Source of the DNA: Halobaculum marinum
GTDB taxonomy: Archaea; Halobacteriota; Halobacteria; Halobacteriales; Haloferacaceae
DNA length: 64,000 nt
Direction: 5' to 3'
Assembly (NCBI RefSeq): GCF_029338555.1
Contig: NZ_CP119990.1
Span: 1-64,000, forward strand
The notes beneath the pieces were generated by a model. That model was not told where the DNA came from. It searched no databases and saw nothing but the letters and a program-made list of their open reading frames with translations. Shown piece after piece: positions 44,264-53,071 of the stretch (position 1 is the first letter of the stretch; every line of letters starts with the position of its first letter). The translations under genes and the position numbers were made by a program.

Positions 44264-47200
44264 TCAGTATCTAGACTCGACCCGCTGATCAGCGACGATC
44301 ATCCCCAGCAACGCCCGTTCGGCGGCGCGCAGGTGCGTGGTGAACGTCGGCTGTGTGATCGACAGTGTCGTAGCGACCTCGCTGCCGGTCATCGTCCGCG
44401 GTGAGTCGAAGTAGCCACAGAAGTACGCCGTCTCCAGCACCTCCAACTGTCTGTCGGTGACCGCCGACTCAAACGCCGCCCGGAACGACTCGCGCGTGAC
44501 TGGTTCGCGCTCCCGGTCGCGTCGAGCGGTCAACGTGAGGTCGTCGTACTGCCGTCGCAACAGTTCGACGAACGCGCTCACGTCCGCACCGTGTGGGAGT
44601 TCGACCACCGCCGCCGTCTCGTCGCCGTGCGACTCGATAGACAGCGGGACGCCCCCGCGGTCCACCACCTCGGTCGCGAACAGTGCGGCGGCCGACACCA
44701 GTTCGAACACCCCACCGTCGTCGGTCGCCGACACCACATCGACGGACTCGACGCACGGGTCAGCCTCCGCGCTCGCCACGACTGTCTCCGCGTCGGCCTC
44801 GTCGACCGTGAAGAACACGCGGCGTCCGCCGGACCCGGACACCACGCCGTCGAAGCGAACTCGCGCTCCGGTGTCGCGGGCGATCCGTGCGAGTGGGTCG
44901 CGAACCCGTTCGCTGCGGACGGCGACCTCGACGACGTGGTCGGTGAGGAACCCCCGCTTGGTCTCGGCGGCGTCGATCGCGTACGCGACCGTCTCCGAGA
45001 GGTCCACCAGCACCCCGCGCACGAGCGGGCCGAACGTGTCTGGATCGACCGCACACACAGACAGGACGCCGAACAGTCGGTCGTCGTACACGAGGGGGAC
45101 GCTCATCACCGAACGGTAGCCGCTGGCGAGCGCCTCTCTGCGCCACGACGCCCCATCGAGTCGTGCGGCCACGTCGTCGACGACGACCGGCTCACGTGTC
45201 CGGACGGCGCGCGCGGCTGGTTCGTTCGCGTCGCTCAGGCGGTCTATCGCCGGCAGGTAGCCGCGTTCGGTCCCCGCCCAGTGGGTCGGCGTGACCGCTC
45301 CGTCTTCGACGGCGCCGATCCAGGCGAACGCGAACCGCTCGGGATCGACGAGCCGTTCACAAACGCCCCGTTCGATAGCAGGTCGGTCCTCGGCCATCAC
45401 GAGCACGTGCTCCACGTTCCGGATCTGGGTGTTGAGTTCGTGGAGCTGTTCGAGTCGTTGCGACTGCTGGCGAAGCACTGCCTCGTTGTGGCGCAACGAC
45501 TGTTCGCGGGTTGCTCGGTCGAACGCCGCATTCGCCGCCGCCGCGAACAGTTCGATCACCTCGCGCGAGTCGTCGCAATCGGCGGACCCCTCGGGCGCCT
45601 CGGCGACGACGAGGCCGTGCTCGCCGAGTGGGATGATCACCTCTCCGTCTTCGGCGAGTACGGTGTCCGCTGGGTCACGCTCGACGAAGTGACGCCAGTA
45701 CTTCGATCCGGGACCGTACCCATCGCCGTCTCCACCACCGACGGTGTCGACGCTCGTCAGGCTGTTCGACTCCGGGTCGACCAGGAGTACCTCCGCCGTG
45801 TCGAGTCCGAGCACGTCGTTTGTGGCGTCGACCACGACGCCTGCGACGTCGTCGACGGAGTCTGCGGCCAGCAGCTGCCGACTCGACCGGTTGAGCGCCG
45901 TCAGGGTACGCTCTTTCTGCCGGAGCGCCGTAACGTCGGTGGCGACACCGATGACCTGTGAGACGTGCCCCGTATCGTCGATGATCGGCTCGTAGGCTAC
46001 GTCGAGCACGGCGTGGCCGAGATCCATCACCGTCCGGTGTGGCTCTCCGGCTATCGCCCGACTCGCCGCGTCGGTGACGACTGGGTGGTCGGCGTACAGG
46101 TCGAACACCGACTGCCCGACTACTTCGTCGGGTTCGTACGCCAACGCCGCCGCGCCCCTCCCGTCGAGCAGCGTCACCACTCCGTCCGGGTCCAACTCGA
46201 ACAGCATCACCGGCGCGTTCTCGACTAAGGTCCGCAGCCGTGACTCCTTCTCGCGGATGCGCTGTTCGTGCCGCTTCTGCTCGCTGACGTCAAAGACGAC
46301 ACCCGTCATCCGCTTGGGGGCTCCAACGGCATCGACCTGCACCTCGCCGCGCCCCTCGAGCCACCGGGACTCGCCCGACGGGAGTCGGATTCGGTGCTGG
46401 ATCCGGTACGACCCGCGCTCAGCTAGCGACCCCTCGATGGCCGCCTCGACCGACTCCAGGTCATCGGGGTGGACCAACTCGAGGAACGACGCGAGCGTCC
46501 CGTCGAACGCGTCGGGGTCGAGGTCGAACAGCCGACTGGTCGGACCGAGCCACAGCACGGTGTCCGTATCGAGGTCCCACTCCCAGATGCCGGTGTTCGT
46601 ACTGTCCAGCGCGAGGTCGAGTCGTGCGTTCGTCTCCCGGAGTTCGTGCTCCCGGATGCGCCGCTCGGTCACGTCGGTGGAGTACACCGACAACCCCTCT
46701 GGATAGGGGTAGACGGTCATCTCGACCCAATAGTCGAACCCGATGATATACGCCTCGACCACGGTCGACTCTTGGGTCTCGAGCGCACGTCGGAACGGTT
46801 CGCCGATGGTCCGGTGCATGTCGCCGCTGAACAGGTCTCGAAGGTCGGTCCCGACGATGTCCGCGGCCGCCAACCCGGTCCGGTTGGCCATCTCGGCGTT
46901 CCACTCGACGACCCGCCACTCGGTGTCGATGGAGAAGTGCCCCTCGACGAGGAGATTCACGTCGCCGGCGAGCGCCGACGACGGTGTTCGACCGGCGTGC
47001 TCTCGCGCAACCACTGTGGTGCCGCTGGACGACGGGAACACGCTACAGACGAGCGCCTCACCGTCGGGCATGTGCAACTCGACGCCGTCGACGCTTCGGC
47101 CCGTCGTCGCGGCGGTCTGCAGAGCGCTCTGGAACGTCCGTTCGTTCGCACCGGGTACCACCTCCCACAGCGACTCCCCAACCAGCGCACTCGTCGAGAC

Positions 47201-47422
47201 GCTCGCGGTCGCCGCCGCCGCTTCGTTGGCGTAGGTGATCAGCCACTCAGTGTCGACGCTCACGACGACCCCGTCGATCCGCTCCAGCGCCCGGCACATC
47301 TCCTCGGTGACCTCCCCGGCGTCCCCAGTGGACGCCCCCCGCGGTGTCTCTCGGTCGGGGGCGTTCACCCGTCCAGCGTCGGTGTTCTCCCCCGTGCCCC
47401 CGCGGTTGTCGTCGAACACCAT
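44264..47422 (-). CDS. large PAS/GAF sensor with HTH_10 DNA-binding output (Bat-like)
   Basis: A 1052-residue one-component regulator like bacterio-opsin activator Bat. In order it has about four PAS domains (45-150, 155-260, 275-395 and 405-510), two GAF-like domains (about 525-650 and 675-830), a BAT-type linker domain (about 850-975) and a C-terminal HTH_10 (TDRQLEVLETAYFCGYFDSPRTMTGSEVATTLSITQPTFTTHLRAAERALL). The HTH directly contacts DNA, so sensing and response are in one chain. No membrane helix or kinase domain is present. What it senses is not readable; the many PAS domains suggest redox, oxygen or light. It is divergent from the parA region. Confidence 0.93.
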   Translation of the reverse strand: MVFDDNRGGTGENTDAGRVNAPDRETPRGASTGDAGEVTEEMCRALERIDGVVVSVDTEWLITYANEAAAATASVSTSALVGESLWEVVPGANERTFQSALQTAATTGRSVDGVELHMPDGEALVCSVFPSSSGTTVVAREHAGRTPSSALAGDVNLLVEGHFSIDTEWRVVEWNAEMANRTGLAAADIVGTDLRDLFSGDMHRTIGEPFRRALETQESTVVEAYIIGFDYWVEMTVYPYPEGLSVYSTDVTERRIREHELRETNARLDLALDSTNTGIWEWDLDTDTVLWLGPTSRLFDLDPDAFDGTLASFLELVHPDDLESVEAAIEGSLAERGSYRIQHRIRLPSGESRWLEGRGEVQVDAVGAPKRMTGVVFDVSEQKRHEQRIREKESRLRTLVENAPVMLFELDPDGVVTLLDGRGAAALAYEPDEVVGQSVFDLYADHPVVTDAASRAIAGEPHRTVMDLGHAVLDVAYEPIIDDTGHVSQVIGVATDVTALRQKERTLTALNRSSRQLLAADSVDDVAGVVVDATNDVLGLDTAEVLLVDPESNSLTSVDTVGGGDGDGYGPGSKYWRHFVERDPADTVLAEDGEVIIPLGEHGLVVAEAPEGSADCDDSREVIELFAAAANAAFDRATREQSLRHNEAVLRQQSQRLEQLHELNTQIRNVEHVLVMAEDRPAIERGVCERLVDPERFAFAWIGAVEDGAVTPTHWAGTERGYLPAIDRLSDANEPAARAVRTREPVVVDDVAARLDGASWRREALASGYRSVMSVPLVYDDRLFGVLSVCAVDPDTFGPLVRGVLVDLSETVAYAIDAAETKRGFLTDHVVEVAVRSERVRDPLARIARDTGARVRFDGVVSGSGGRRVFFTVDEADAETVVASAEADPCVESVDVVSATDDGGVFELVSAAALFATEVVDRGGVPLSIESHGDETAAVVELPHGADVSAFVELLRRQYDDLTLTARRDREREPVTRESFRAAFESAVTDRQLEVLETAYFCGYFDSPRTMTGSEVATTLSITQPTFTTHLRAAERALLGMIVADQRVESRY

Positions 47423-47925
47423 GGTCCACGCCCCACACGCGCTCTGAGACTATCACCTGTCCGGTGGTCTGTCTCATCGCACCGATCGTCTGATCTGTCC
47501 AGTTCCGGCGGTAGCGGCCTCAGAACGTTGGAATAGGTGAATGGGGTAGCTCGCTTAGCTACCTTAGGTGACTTAGATACGGATTTTCAGAGACGAGTGG
47601 CTCGGCCCGCTTCCTCCGGCACCTCGGCTCCGGTGGCTACGGCGCCTACAGTGGCTCCGCTGGCTCCCTCTGGTACCGTACCTTAGGTAGCTACCTCAGC
47701 TGAGCAAGCTATTGTAGCTCTCGTATCTGGCTACGGTGGCTCAGATGTCTTGCGTACCTTCTTGTAGGATGACTCGGTACTCTCGTCCGAACGCCGGTCC
47801 ACCGGGAGTCGACGACGACGACCCGGGTCAGGGGAGCCGAGACACGGAAGATAGCTACCTGAGGTGGCGGAGGCACCTCAGCTATCTTCGGTATCTCGGT
47901 CGACGGGGCCGACGGAGGAGACACC
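47423..47925. other. candidate centromere (parS-like) region upstream of parA
   Basis: About 500 bp without a gene, unusually repetitive. The palindrome ACCTNAGGT occurs at 47561-47569, 47680-47688 and 47857-47865, each beside TAGCTACC or AGCTACCT. A longer inverted repeat sits at 47847-47889, 36 bp before the parA start. Clusters of short palindromes directly upstream of a ParA gene are the usual form of a plasmid or chromosome partition site and of the operon's own operator. Function here is inferred. Confidence 0.65.
47847..47889. repeat. long imperfect inverted repeat in front of parA
   Basis: The left arm GAAGATAGCTACCTGAGGTG (47847-47866) and the right arm CACCTCAGCTATCTTC (47874-47889) are complementary apart from an ACCT insertion in the left arm, separated by 7 bp. 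It could be a dimeric operator or the start of a hairpin in the parA leader. Confidence 0.75.
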
Positions 47926-48825
47926 ATGTCCGCACACGAAACCGAACCCCGCGCCGTCGCGGTCGGCGTGCTCAAAGGCGGGTTCGCGAAGACGACCACG
48001 GCGATCAACCTCGCCCGCGAGTTGGCGCACAGGAACGGGTCGGCGCTCGTCGTCGACCTCGACGACAACGGCCACATGACCCAGAACCTCGGCTTCGCCG
48101 AGGCGTACGAGGCCGAGACGAACCACGTCCACGAGGTGCTGCTCGACGAGGCAGACCCGACGGAGGCGGTCGTGAACGTCGTCGATGGGCTGGACCTGTT
48201 CCCGGCTCATCAGGACCTCGAAGACGTGCAGACGCAGTTGAAGAACGCGATGGGCGGGTCCACGCGACTGAACGCACGGGTCGTGGAACCGTTGCTCGGC
48301 GAGGAGTACGACTACATCGTCGTCGACTGCCCGGCCAACCAGGGGAAACTCAACGAGAACGCGTTGTTCGCGACGAACAACCTCATGATCCCGGTGCGGC
48401 CGGAGACGGGGTACGACTCGGGGATCCACAACACCGTCAACCGATTGGTGAAGGAGGCGCGACAGTACTTCGAGTTGGACATCCTCGCGGTCGTCCCGTC
48501 GGGGCTCTCCCAGCGACTCGACCAGGACCGCCGCGACCGCGCGTTGTTGGAGGAGATCAACTCGATGGGGATCGCAGACAGCGTCGTCCCCGAGTTCTGT
48601 CGGCTCACCGACGACGACTGGGCGGCCATCGACGACGGGAGCTACGACGGCCCGCTCCCGGGGATCCGGTACCGGTCGGCGATCGACGACGCCAACGACG
48701 CGGGCCAACCGCTTCGCGACTACGACGGCAGCTGCGACCAGCTCTCCTGTTACGCCGAGTTGGCGGAGATCGTCGAGCGCGGCGGGATCGTCCGCGACGG
48801 CGGGCGCGAGGAGGTGGCCCACTGA
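47926..48825 (+). CDS. parA: ParA-family partition ATPase with altered Walker A
   Basis: A 299-residue ParA/Soj-type ATPase for DNA or protein-cargo segregation. The deviant Walker A is KGGFAKTTTA (signature Lys17, catalytic Lys22). ParA proteins normally have KGGxGKT, and here the second Gly is Ala21. Other motifs are VDLDDNGHMTQNLGF, the VVDCPAN Walker B region and PVRPETGYDSG. It is followed by a 1-bp-overlapping partner gene and preceded by ACCTNAGGT repeats, so it looks like a full partition cassette. Confidence 0.9.
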   Translation: MSAHETEPRAVAVGVLKGGFAKTTTAINLARELAHRNGSALVVDLDDNGHMTQNLGFAEAYEAETNHVHEVLLDEADPTEAVVNVVDGLDLFPAHQDLEDVQTQLKNAMGGSTRLNARVVEPLLGEEYDYIVVDCPANQGKLNENALFATNNLMIPVRPETGYDSGIHNTVNRLVKEARQYFELDILAVVPSGLSQRLDQDRRDRALLEEINSMGIADSVVPEFCRLTDDDWAAIDDGSYDGPLPGIRYRSAIDDANDAGQPLRDYDGSCDQLSCYAELAEIVERGGIVRDGGREEVAH

Positions 48826-49250
48826 TGGCGTTCGACGACCTCGACCAGGCGGAACAGGAGGACGCAGGGGCGACGGACGTGGAGTCGTCGAGCGACGACA
48901 CCGACACCACACTGACGAACGAGACCATCGAACGCGACGGGTCCGCGGACGCCGTCGACCGCGACCCGACGCCCGAGACCACGACTGAGCCGGAGCCGAC
49001 CGCGCTTCAGGATCCGAGTGACCCGGCGTTCGGATTCGACGAGGCGAGACAGCGCCCGCTGTACGCCCGACAGGAGGCGTGGGACGCCTTCGAGGACGCG
49101 CTGGCGATCCAGGTCGAGACGGCGCTCCGGCGCAACGACGTGCGGGACGCCCCGAAGCGGGAACTGCACGACGCCGCACTCCGCGTGCTTGCCGACCACG
49201 CCGACGAAGTGGCCGAGCAGGTGCTCAGCGAACGCGGCATCGATCGGTAA
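48825..49250 (+). CDS. ParA partner protein, unknown type (ParB-like role inferred)
   Basis: A 141-residue protein starting in a TGATG overlap with parA, so the two are translationally coupled. Residues 1-65 are acidic and disordered. The C-terminal half is helical (ARQRPLYARQEAWDAFEDALAIQVETALRRNDVRDAPKRELHDAALRVLADHADEVAEQVL). No HTH or ParB nuclease-like motif is visible. In haloarchaeal ParA cassettes such small coupled proteins are thought to serve as cargo or site-binding adaptors. This is inference from position. Confidence 0.8.
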   Translation: MAFDDLDQAEQEDAGATDVESSSDDTDTTLTNETIERDGSADAVDRDPTPETTTEPEPTALQDPSDPAFGFDEARQRPLYARQEAWDAFEDALAIQVETALRRNDVRDAPKRELHDAALRVLADHADEVAEQVLSERGIDR

Positions 49251-49565
49251 GCGACCCCATCCGATCGATATACCGATATTCGATATACGCAGTGACTGGG
49301 GCCGGGCACGGTCAGTGTTCGACTCCCGTCGACACCACCGACCGGGGCGTTCCCGCGGCAATCGGCGTCGGTCGGGCGGTACACGCCGCAGCGGTGCTCT
49401 CGCACGGCGTCGTCACGTTTCGACGCGAGCGTCGTGGCTACGACCCTCGTGGCGTTTGGCGCACGGATGGCGCTCGTGACGCGGGGGACCCCCACGGAGA
49501 ACGATACAGCCCAAGCACGGGGCCGGGTGGCGGACCCCGTGACTCGGTACCGGCGGACGCCGCCG
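49251..49565. other. gap downstream of the par cassette, no gene seen
   Basis: About 315 bp. A short AT-rich block with two copies of CGATATAC (49266-49273 and 49281-49288) lies near its left end. The remaining sequence is GC-rich with no supportable ORF and no clear terminator. Confidence 0.4.
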
Positions 49566-49943
49566 CTACTCGCCGGATCGTTCGTAGACCTGCACCCAGC
49601 CGTCGCTCCGGACGACGACACGGTAGTCGCGGTACATGAACTCCGTCGAACTGTTGGGGTCGTGGCTCCGCCGGTTGTCGTGGTTCCCGAAGAAAGCCGC
49701 TTCGAGCGACGCGGTGTCGACAACGTCGAACAGCGGCGGGTGCTTGAGGTCTCTGGGCGCGATACCCTCGGCTTCGGCGACGGCATAGACGATGGTCGTC
49801 GTGAGTCCGTCGTCGGCCGTCACGTCGAACGAGCGCTGCTCGACGAGGTCCCACCCGACGTCCTGCGGCACCGACTCCTTAGTCGCGCTGTCGCTGGGTG
49901 TGGCGTCCATGCTGTCGCTCTCCTCAGCTGAGTCCTTCGCCAT
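49566..49943 (-). CDS. HalOD1 output-domain protein
   Basis: A 125-residue protein. After a Ser/Asp/Glu-rich N-terminus (1-35) it has LTTTIVYAVAEAEGIAPRDLKHPPLFDVVDTASLEAAFFG and FMYRDYRVVVRSDGWVQVYE, typical of HalOD1. ATG 49943 lies 20 bp inside the 3' end of the upstream DUF7344-type gene, so the two are an operon. This is a second HalOD1 protein in the window besides 43909-44193. Confidence 0.82.
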   Translation of the reverse strand: MAKDSAEESDSMDATPSDSATKESVPQDVGWDLVEQRSFDVTADDGLTTTIVYAVAEAEGIAPRDLKHPPLFDVVDTASLEAAFFGNHDNRRSHDPNSSTEFMYRDYRVVVRSDGWVQVYERSGE

Positions 49944-50337
49944 GTTTCTCTCTCGCGTGGTCTTCCTGCTTCGAGTCCTCGTACCCGCCGATCGTGTCGA
50001 GGACGGCCAGAACCGCTTCGGCGTTCGACGCGGGCTCGATCGTCTCCTCAGCCTCCGAGAAGGCGACAATACCGTCGTTCGCGAGCTTCGGCACGTGGTT
50101 GTGATAGAGAGAGACGTACACCCGTTCGGTCGCTTCCGCACTCACTGAATCCTCAGGGATCTCACCTTCCCACGCGGCGATACGCTTCGAAATTCCCCAC
50201 AGTGTCCGCGACCCGTCCGTCTCCAGCGTGTACAAGAGGTACCGGCGGCGGGGATGCCCGAGCGCCTCGAAGACGTGGTCCATATCCAACATGGCCGGGG
50301 GAGCAACGTCACGTGTCCGATCGGCACTCTCACCCAT
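49924..50337 (-). CDS. haloarchaeal winged-helix protein (DUF7344 type)
   Basis: A 137-residue protein: LDMDHVFEALGHPRRRYLLYTLETDGSRTLWGISKRIAAWEG, then EATERVYVSLYHNHVPKLANDGIVAFSEAEETIEPA. The segment HPRRRYLLYTL and the LYHNHVPKL wing helix are hallmarks of the haloarchaeal DUF7344 HTH family, usually paired with HalOD1 proteins as here. ATG 50337 was chosen; an ATG at 50358 is also in frame. An AT-rich patch (50360-50400) upstream may hold its promoter. Confidence 0.85.
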   Translation of the reverse strand: MGESADRTRDVAPPAMLDMDHVFEALGHPRRRYLLYTLETDGSRTLWGISKRIAAWEGEIPEDSVSAEATERVYVSLYHNHVPKLANDGIVAFSEAEETIEPASNAEAVLAVLDTIGGYEDSKQEDHAREKHGEGLS

Positions 50338-50546
50338 GGAACCACCCACAACAGTCACCCATTATATCAAAAACTGCGTTCAATATACAAAAGTGTTGTT
50401 CCGCAGTACCGTTCCGATACGTGTCTCCGCAGGTTGTCCGGATACGTCCTCGTCCACGGCGAGCGCCGGCGGCGTTCCGGTTCGGATACTCGTCGGTCCG
50501 CTGACACCCGCGGAGAGCTCAAGCTGTCGCCACCCGTGGGACCGTC

Positions 50547-51152
50547 ATGGACCGACGAGCCGTCCGGCGAGCCTGGGACGAGGTGGCCGAGACGTATGCC
50601 CGGCGTCGTGACCCGACCGGCTCCGACGCGGCACTGATCGACGACCTGATCGCTGAACTGCCGCCCGCGGCGCTGGTGGTCGATGTCGGCTGTGGTGACG
50701 GCGCCCGGACGCTCGCGAACCTCCCGCTGGGGAGTATCGGCCTCGACGTCTCGCGCGCCGGCCTCGACCTCGCGCGGACGACGGTGCAGGCGGCCCGACT
50801 CGTCCACGGTGAGATGACCGCCCTCCCGCTCCACGACGACACGGTCGACGCGATCACGGCGTACCACGCCGTGTTCCACGTCCCCCGCGCGGACCACCCG
50901 GCGGTGTACAGGGAGTTCGCCCGCGTCCTCCGCCCAGACGGGCGCCTCCTCATGACGCTTCCGTCCGGTCGGTTCCAGACGGTGCGCTCGGGGTGGATGG
51001 GCGGTCGGATGTTCTTCTCGGCGCCCGGTCGTGCGACGACGCTCCAACAACTTCGCGAGGCGGGGTTCGTCGTGGACCGCACCGTCACCGCGGACGACCC
51101 GCTCGGCAGCGGCACGGAGTTCGTGTTCGCGACGCTGACGGCTGACGACTGA
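50547..51152 (+). CDS. SAM-dependent methyltransferase (class I)
   Basis: A 201-residue enzyme with motif I VVDVGCGDGART, motif II LGSIGLDVSRAGLDLAR and ALPLHDDTVDAITAYHAVFHVPR, resembling Methyltransf_11 enzymes and tRNA-modifying TRM9-like proteins. The substrate is unknown. The N-terminus WDEVAETYARRRDPTG fits this class. It precedes the nuclease gene on the same strand with 104 bp between them. Confidence 0.88.
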   Translation: MDRRAVRRAWDEVAETYARRRDPTGSDAALIDDLIAELPPAALVVDVGCGDGARTLANLPLGSIGLDVSRAGLDLARTTVQAARLVHGEMTALPLHDDTVDAITAYHAVFHVPRADHPAVYREFARVLRPDGRLLMTLPSGRFQTVRSGWMGGRMFFSAPGRATTLQQLREAGFVVDRTVTADDPLGSGTEFVFATLTADD

Positions 51153-51256
51153 GCCTGTTCGGTGTCGCTGGACCGCCGAACGCCGGATCGCCGAATGCTG
51201 GGTCGCCGGACCGCCGCGGCCGCGACGTTGAAACGCCGGCCGTCCCGAACACGATC

Positions 51257-51961
51257 ATGGCGAGTCAGCACGCGGAGTGGGACGAAGCGGCCGTGCGCGA
51301 CCTCCATCAGGAACTGGTCGATTTGTACGGTCCGGTGGGCGCGAGCGACGCCCACGGCGCCGACAGCGACGCAGAACCCGGCGAGGGTGTCCGCCAACTC
51401 CTGACGACGATCCTCTCACAGAACGTCGCGGACGCGAACACCGCGCGCGCTTCGGAGGCGCTGTTCTCCACCTACACGGACTTCGAAGCCATCGAGAGCG
51501 CCCCGCTCGACGAACTCGCGGAGACGATCCGAGTGGCGGGGCTCGCAGAGACGAAGGCGACCCGGATCCAGCGTGCGCTGGCGGCGATTCGCGAGGAGAC
51601 GGGCGGCGCCTACTCGCTCGCGTTCCTCGACGCCATGGCGACCGACGAGGCGAAGGCGTGGCTCACCGACATCAAAGGGATCGGTCCCAAGACCGCCAGC
51701 GTCGTCCTCAACTTCCACTTCGGCAAGCCGACGATGGCGGTCGACACCCACGTCGAGCGCGTCTCCAAGCGCTTTGGCCTCGTGCCGGTGTCGGCGTCGA
51801 ACGCCCGTGCCCACGACGTGCTCGACGATCTCGTCCCGGACGAACTGATCTACCCCTTGCACGTCCTGCTGATCGAGCACGGGCGGACGTACTGTTCGGC
51901 GCGGTCTCCCGACTGTACCAACCCCGTCTGCGAGCGGTACTGCGAGTGCGAGGGGTGCTGA
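51257..51961 (+). CDS. nth: endonuclease III-type DNA glycosylase/AP lyase
   Basis: A 234-residue base-excision-repair enzyme. The helix-hairpin-helix IKGIGPKTASVVLNFHF carries the catalytic Lys in GPKTA, and the Asp is in AVDTHVERV. The C-terminal 4Fe-4S cluster is built from the Cys residues in YCSARSPDCTNPVCERYCECEGC. The presence of Lys suggests a bifunctional glycosylase/lyase. Length and motif order are typical. Haloarchaea usually carry several such genes. The exact substrate preference cannot be read. Confidence 0.92.
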   Translation: MASQHAEWDEAAVRDLHQELVDLYGPVGASDAHGADSDAEPGEGVRQLLTTILSQNVADANTARASEALFSTYTDFEAIESAPLDELAETIRVAGLAETKATRIQRALAAIREETGGAYSLAFLDAMATDEAKAWLTDIKGIGPKTASVVLNFHFGKPTMAVDTHVERVSKRFGLVPVSASNARAHDVLDDLVPDELIYPLHVLLIEHGRTYCSARSPDCTNPVCERYCECEGC

Positions 51962-52020
51962 GCCCCCGACCGTGTAAGTCAAAAGACATTTGGTTCGCAC
52001 TTGCGTCTCACTAACCTGCG

Positions 52021-52560
52021 ATGTCTCGCGCCCTCCACCTGGTCGTCCTCTGTCTCCTGTTGACCGGCGGCTGTCTCGCGCCCGCGACCGGGGGTGACCA
52101 GCCCACTGCGACGCACACCGACACACCGGCTGCGACCCCTACCGGGACGCCGCCCGCGACGCCTGCGGACCTCGGCCTCGCGGCGGAGGCGGTCCAGTGC
52201 GAGGGCTCGGTCGGTCTCGCGTTCTGGGGACTCGGCGACCCGTACTTCTGGTCGTCTGACGTGGTTCGCGTCGGCTACACCGTCCCCGCGAACACGTCGC
52301 TGTTGCTCGTCGCGTACGTCGACGGCGAACCGCACGGGACGCTCGCGACGACGAACGAGCGCAACGACACGACGAACGTGGACGGCGCCACACTGTTGTT
52401 GGACCGCGCGTTCGACGAGCGCCACGCGGTCCGCGTCGTCCGCCACGCCGACGCCGACGGCGACGGGGCGTTCGACCCCGGGGCCGACCCGCCGTGTCGC
52501 GGCGCCGACGGCGTCAGTCAGGCGGGGCCGACGGTGATCGACTTCGGTCGCTTCGAGTGA
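52021..52560 (+). CDS. predicted lipoprotein, unknown function
   Basis: A 179-residue protein with a Sec-type lipoprotein signal (LVVLCLLLTGGCLAP, lipobox Cys18), a Thr/Pro/Ala-rich linker (about 25-48) and a beta-rich domain containing two Cys (VQCEGSVGLAFWGLGDPYFW and PPCRGADGV) that could pair. It resembles small haloarchaeal surface lipoproteins of unknown role. It starts 59 bp after the nuclease gene but is probably independent. Confidence 0.78.
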   Translation: MSRALHLVVLCLLLTGGCLAPATGGDQPTATHTDTPAATPTGTPPATPADLGLAAEAVQCEGSVGLAFWGLGDPYFWSSDVVRVGYTVPANTSLLLVAYVDGEPHGTLATTNERNDTTNVDGATLLLDRAFDERHAVRVVRHADADGDGAFDPGADPPCRGADGVSQAGPTVIDFGRFE

Positions 52561-52563
52561 GCC

Positions 52564-53007
52564 TCACTCGTCGTCGGTCGCGCCCGACACTGTGAGCACG
52601 GGGACCGACGACGAGCGGACGATCTTCTCGGTGACACTGCCCATCAGGTAGCGGTCGAGTCCGCTGCGGCCGTGGGTGGCCATGACGATGGCGTCGATGG
52701 GCGTCTCCTCGACGTAGCCAGTGATCTCCGCCGTGGGCGTCCCCTCACGGGTCACCGTCTCGACGGCGACGTCGTCTGGGATGGCGTCGGCGACGCGAGC
52801 GACGGCCTCGTCTGCGCGCTCCTGCTCGGCGTCGACCCACGCTTGGGCGGCGACGCCCGCCGAGGGGCTCTCGAAGCGGTTGCGCGTGTCGACGACTGAG
52901 AGGACGTGCACGGTCGCGTCGAACGCCTGCGCCAGCGCGACTGCGTGGTCGACGGCGGCGTCGGTTCGGTCGCTCCCGTCGGTCGGAACCAGCAGGTCGT
53001 CGTACAT
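52564..53007 (-). CDS. universal stress protein (UspA family)
   Basis: A 147-residue UspA-fold protein: YDDLLVPTDGSDRTDAAVDHAVALAQAFDATVHVLSVVDT, ITGYVEETPIDAIVMATHGRSGLDRYLMGSVTEKIVRSSSVPVLTVSG. The ATP-binding motif G-x2-G-x9-G(S/T) appears as GRSGLDRYLMGSVTEK. ATG 53007 was chosen over GTG 53010. Convergent with the lipoprotein gene. Confidence 0.93.
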   Translation of the reverse strand: MYDDLLVPTDGSDRTDAAVDHAVALAQAFDATVHVLSVVDTRNRFESPSAGVAAQAWVDAEQERADEAVARVADAIPDDVAVETVTREGTPTAEITGYVEETPIDAIVMATHGRSGLDRYLMGSVTEKIVRSSSVPVLTVSGATDDE

Positions 53008-53071
53008 CACGTAGGCGTTGGAACGGCGGACGGAAAAGCGTCGGTGGCTCAGGGTCAGGAGTCGCCGACGG

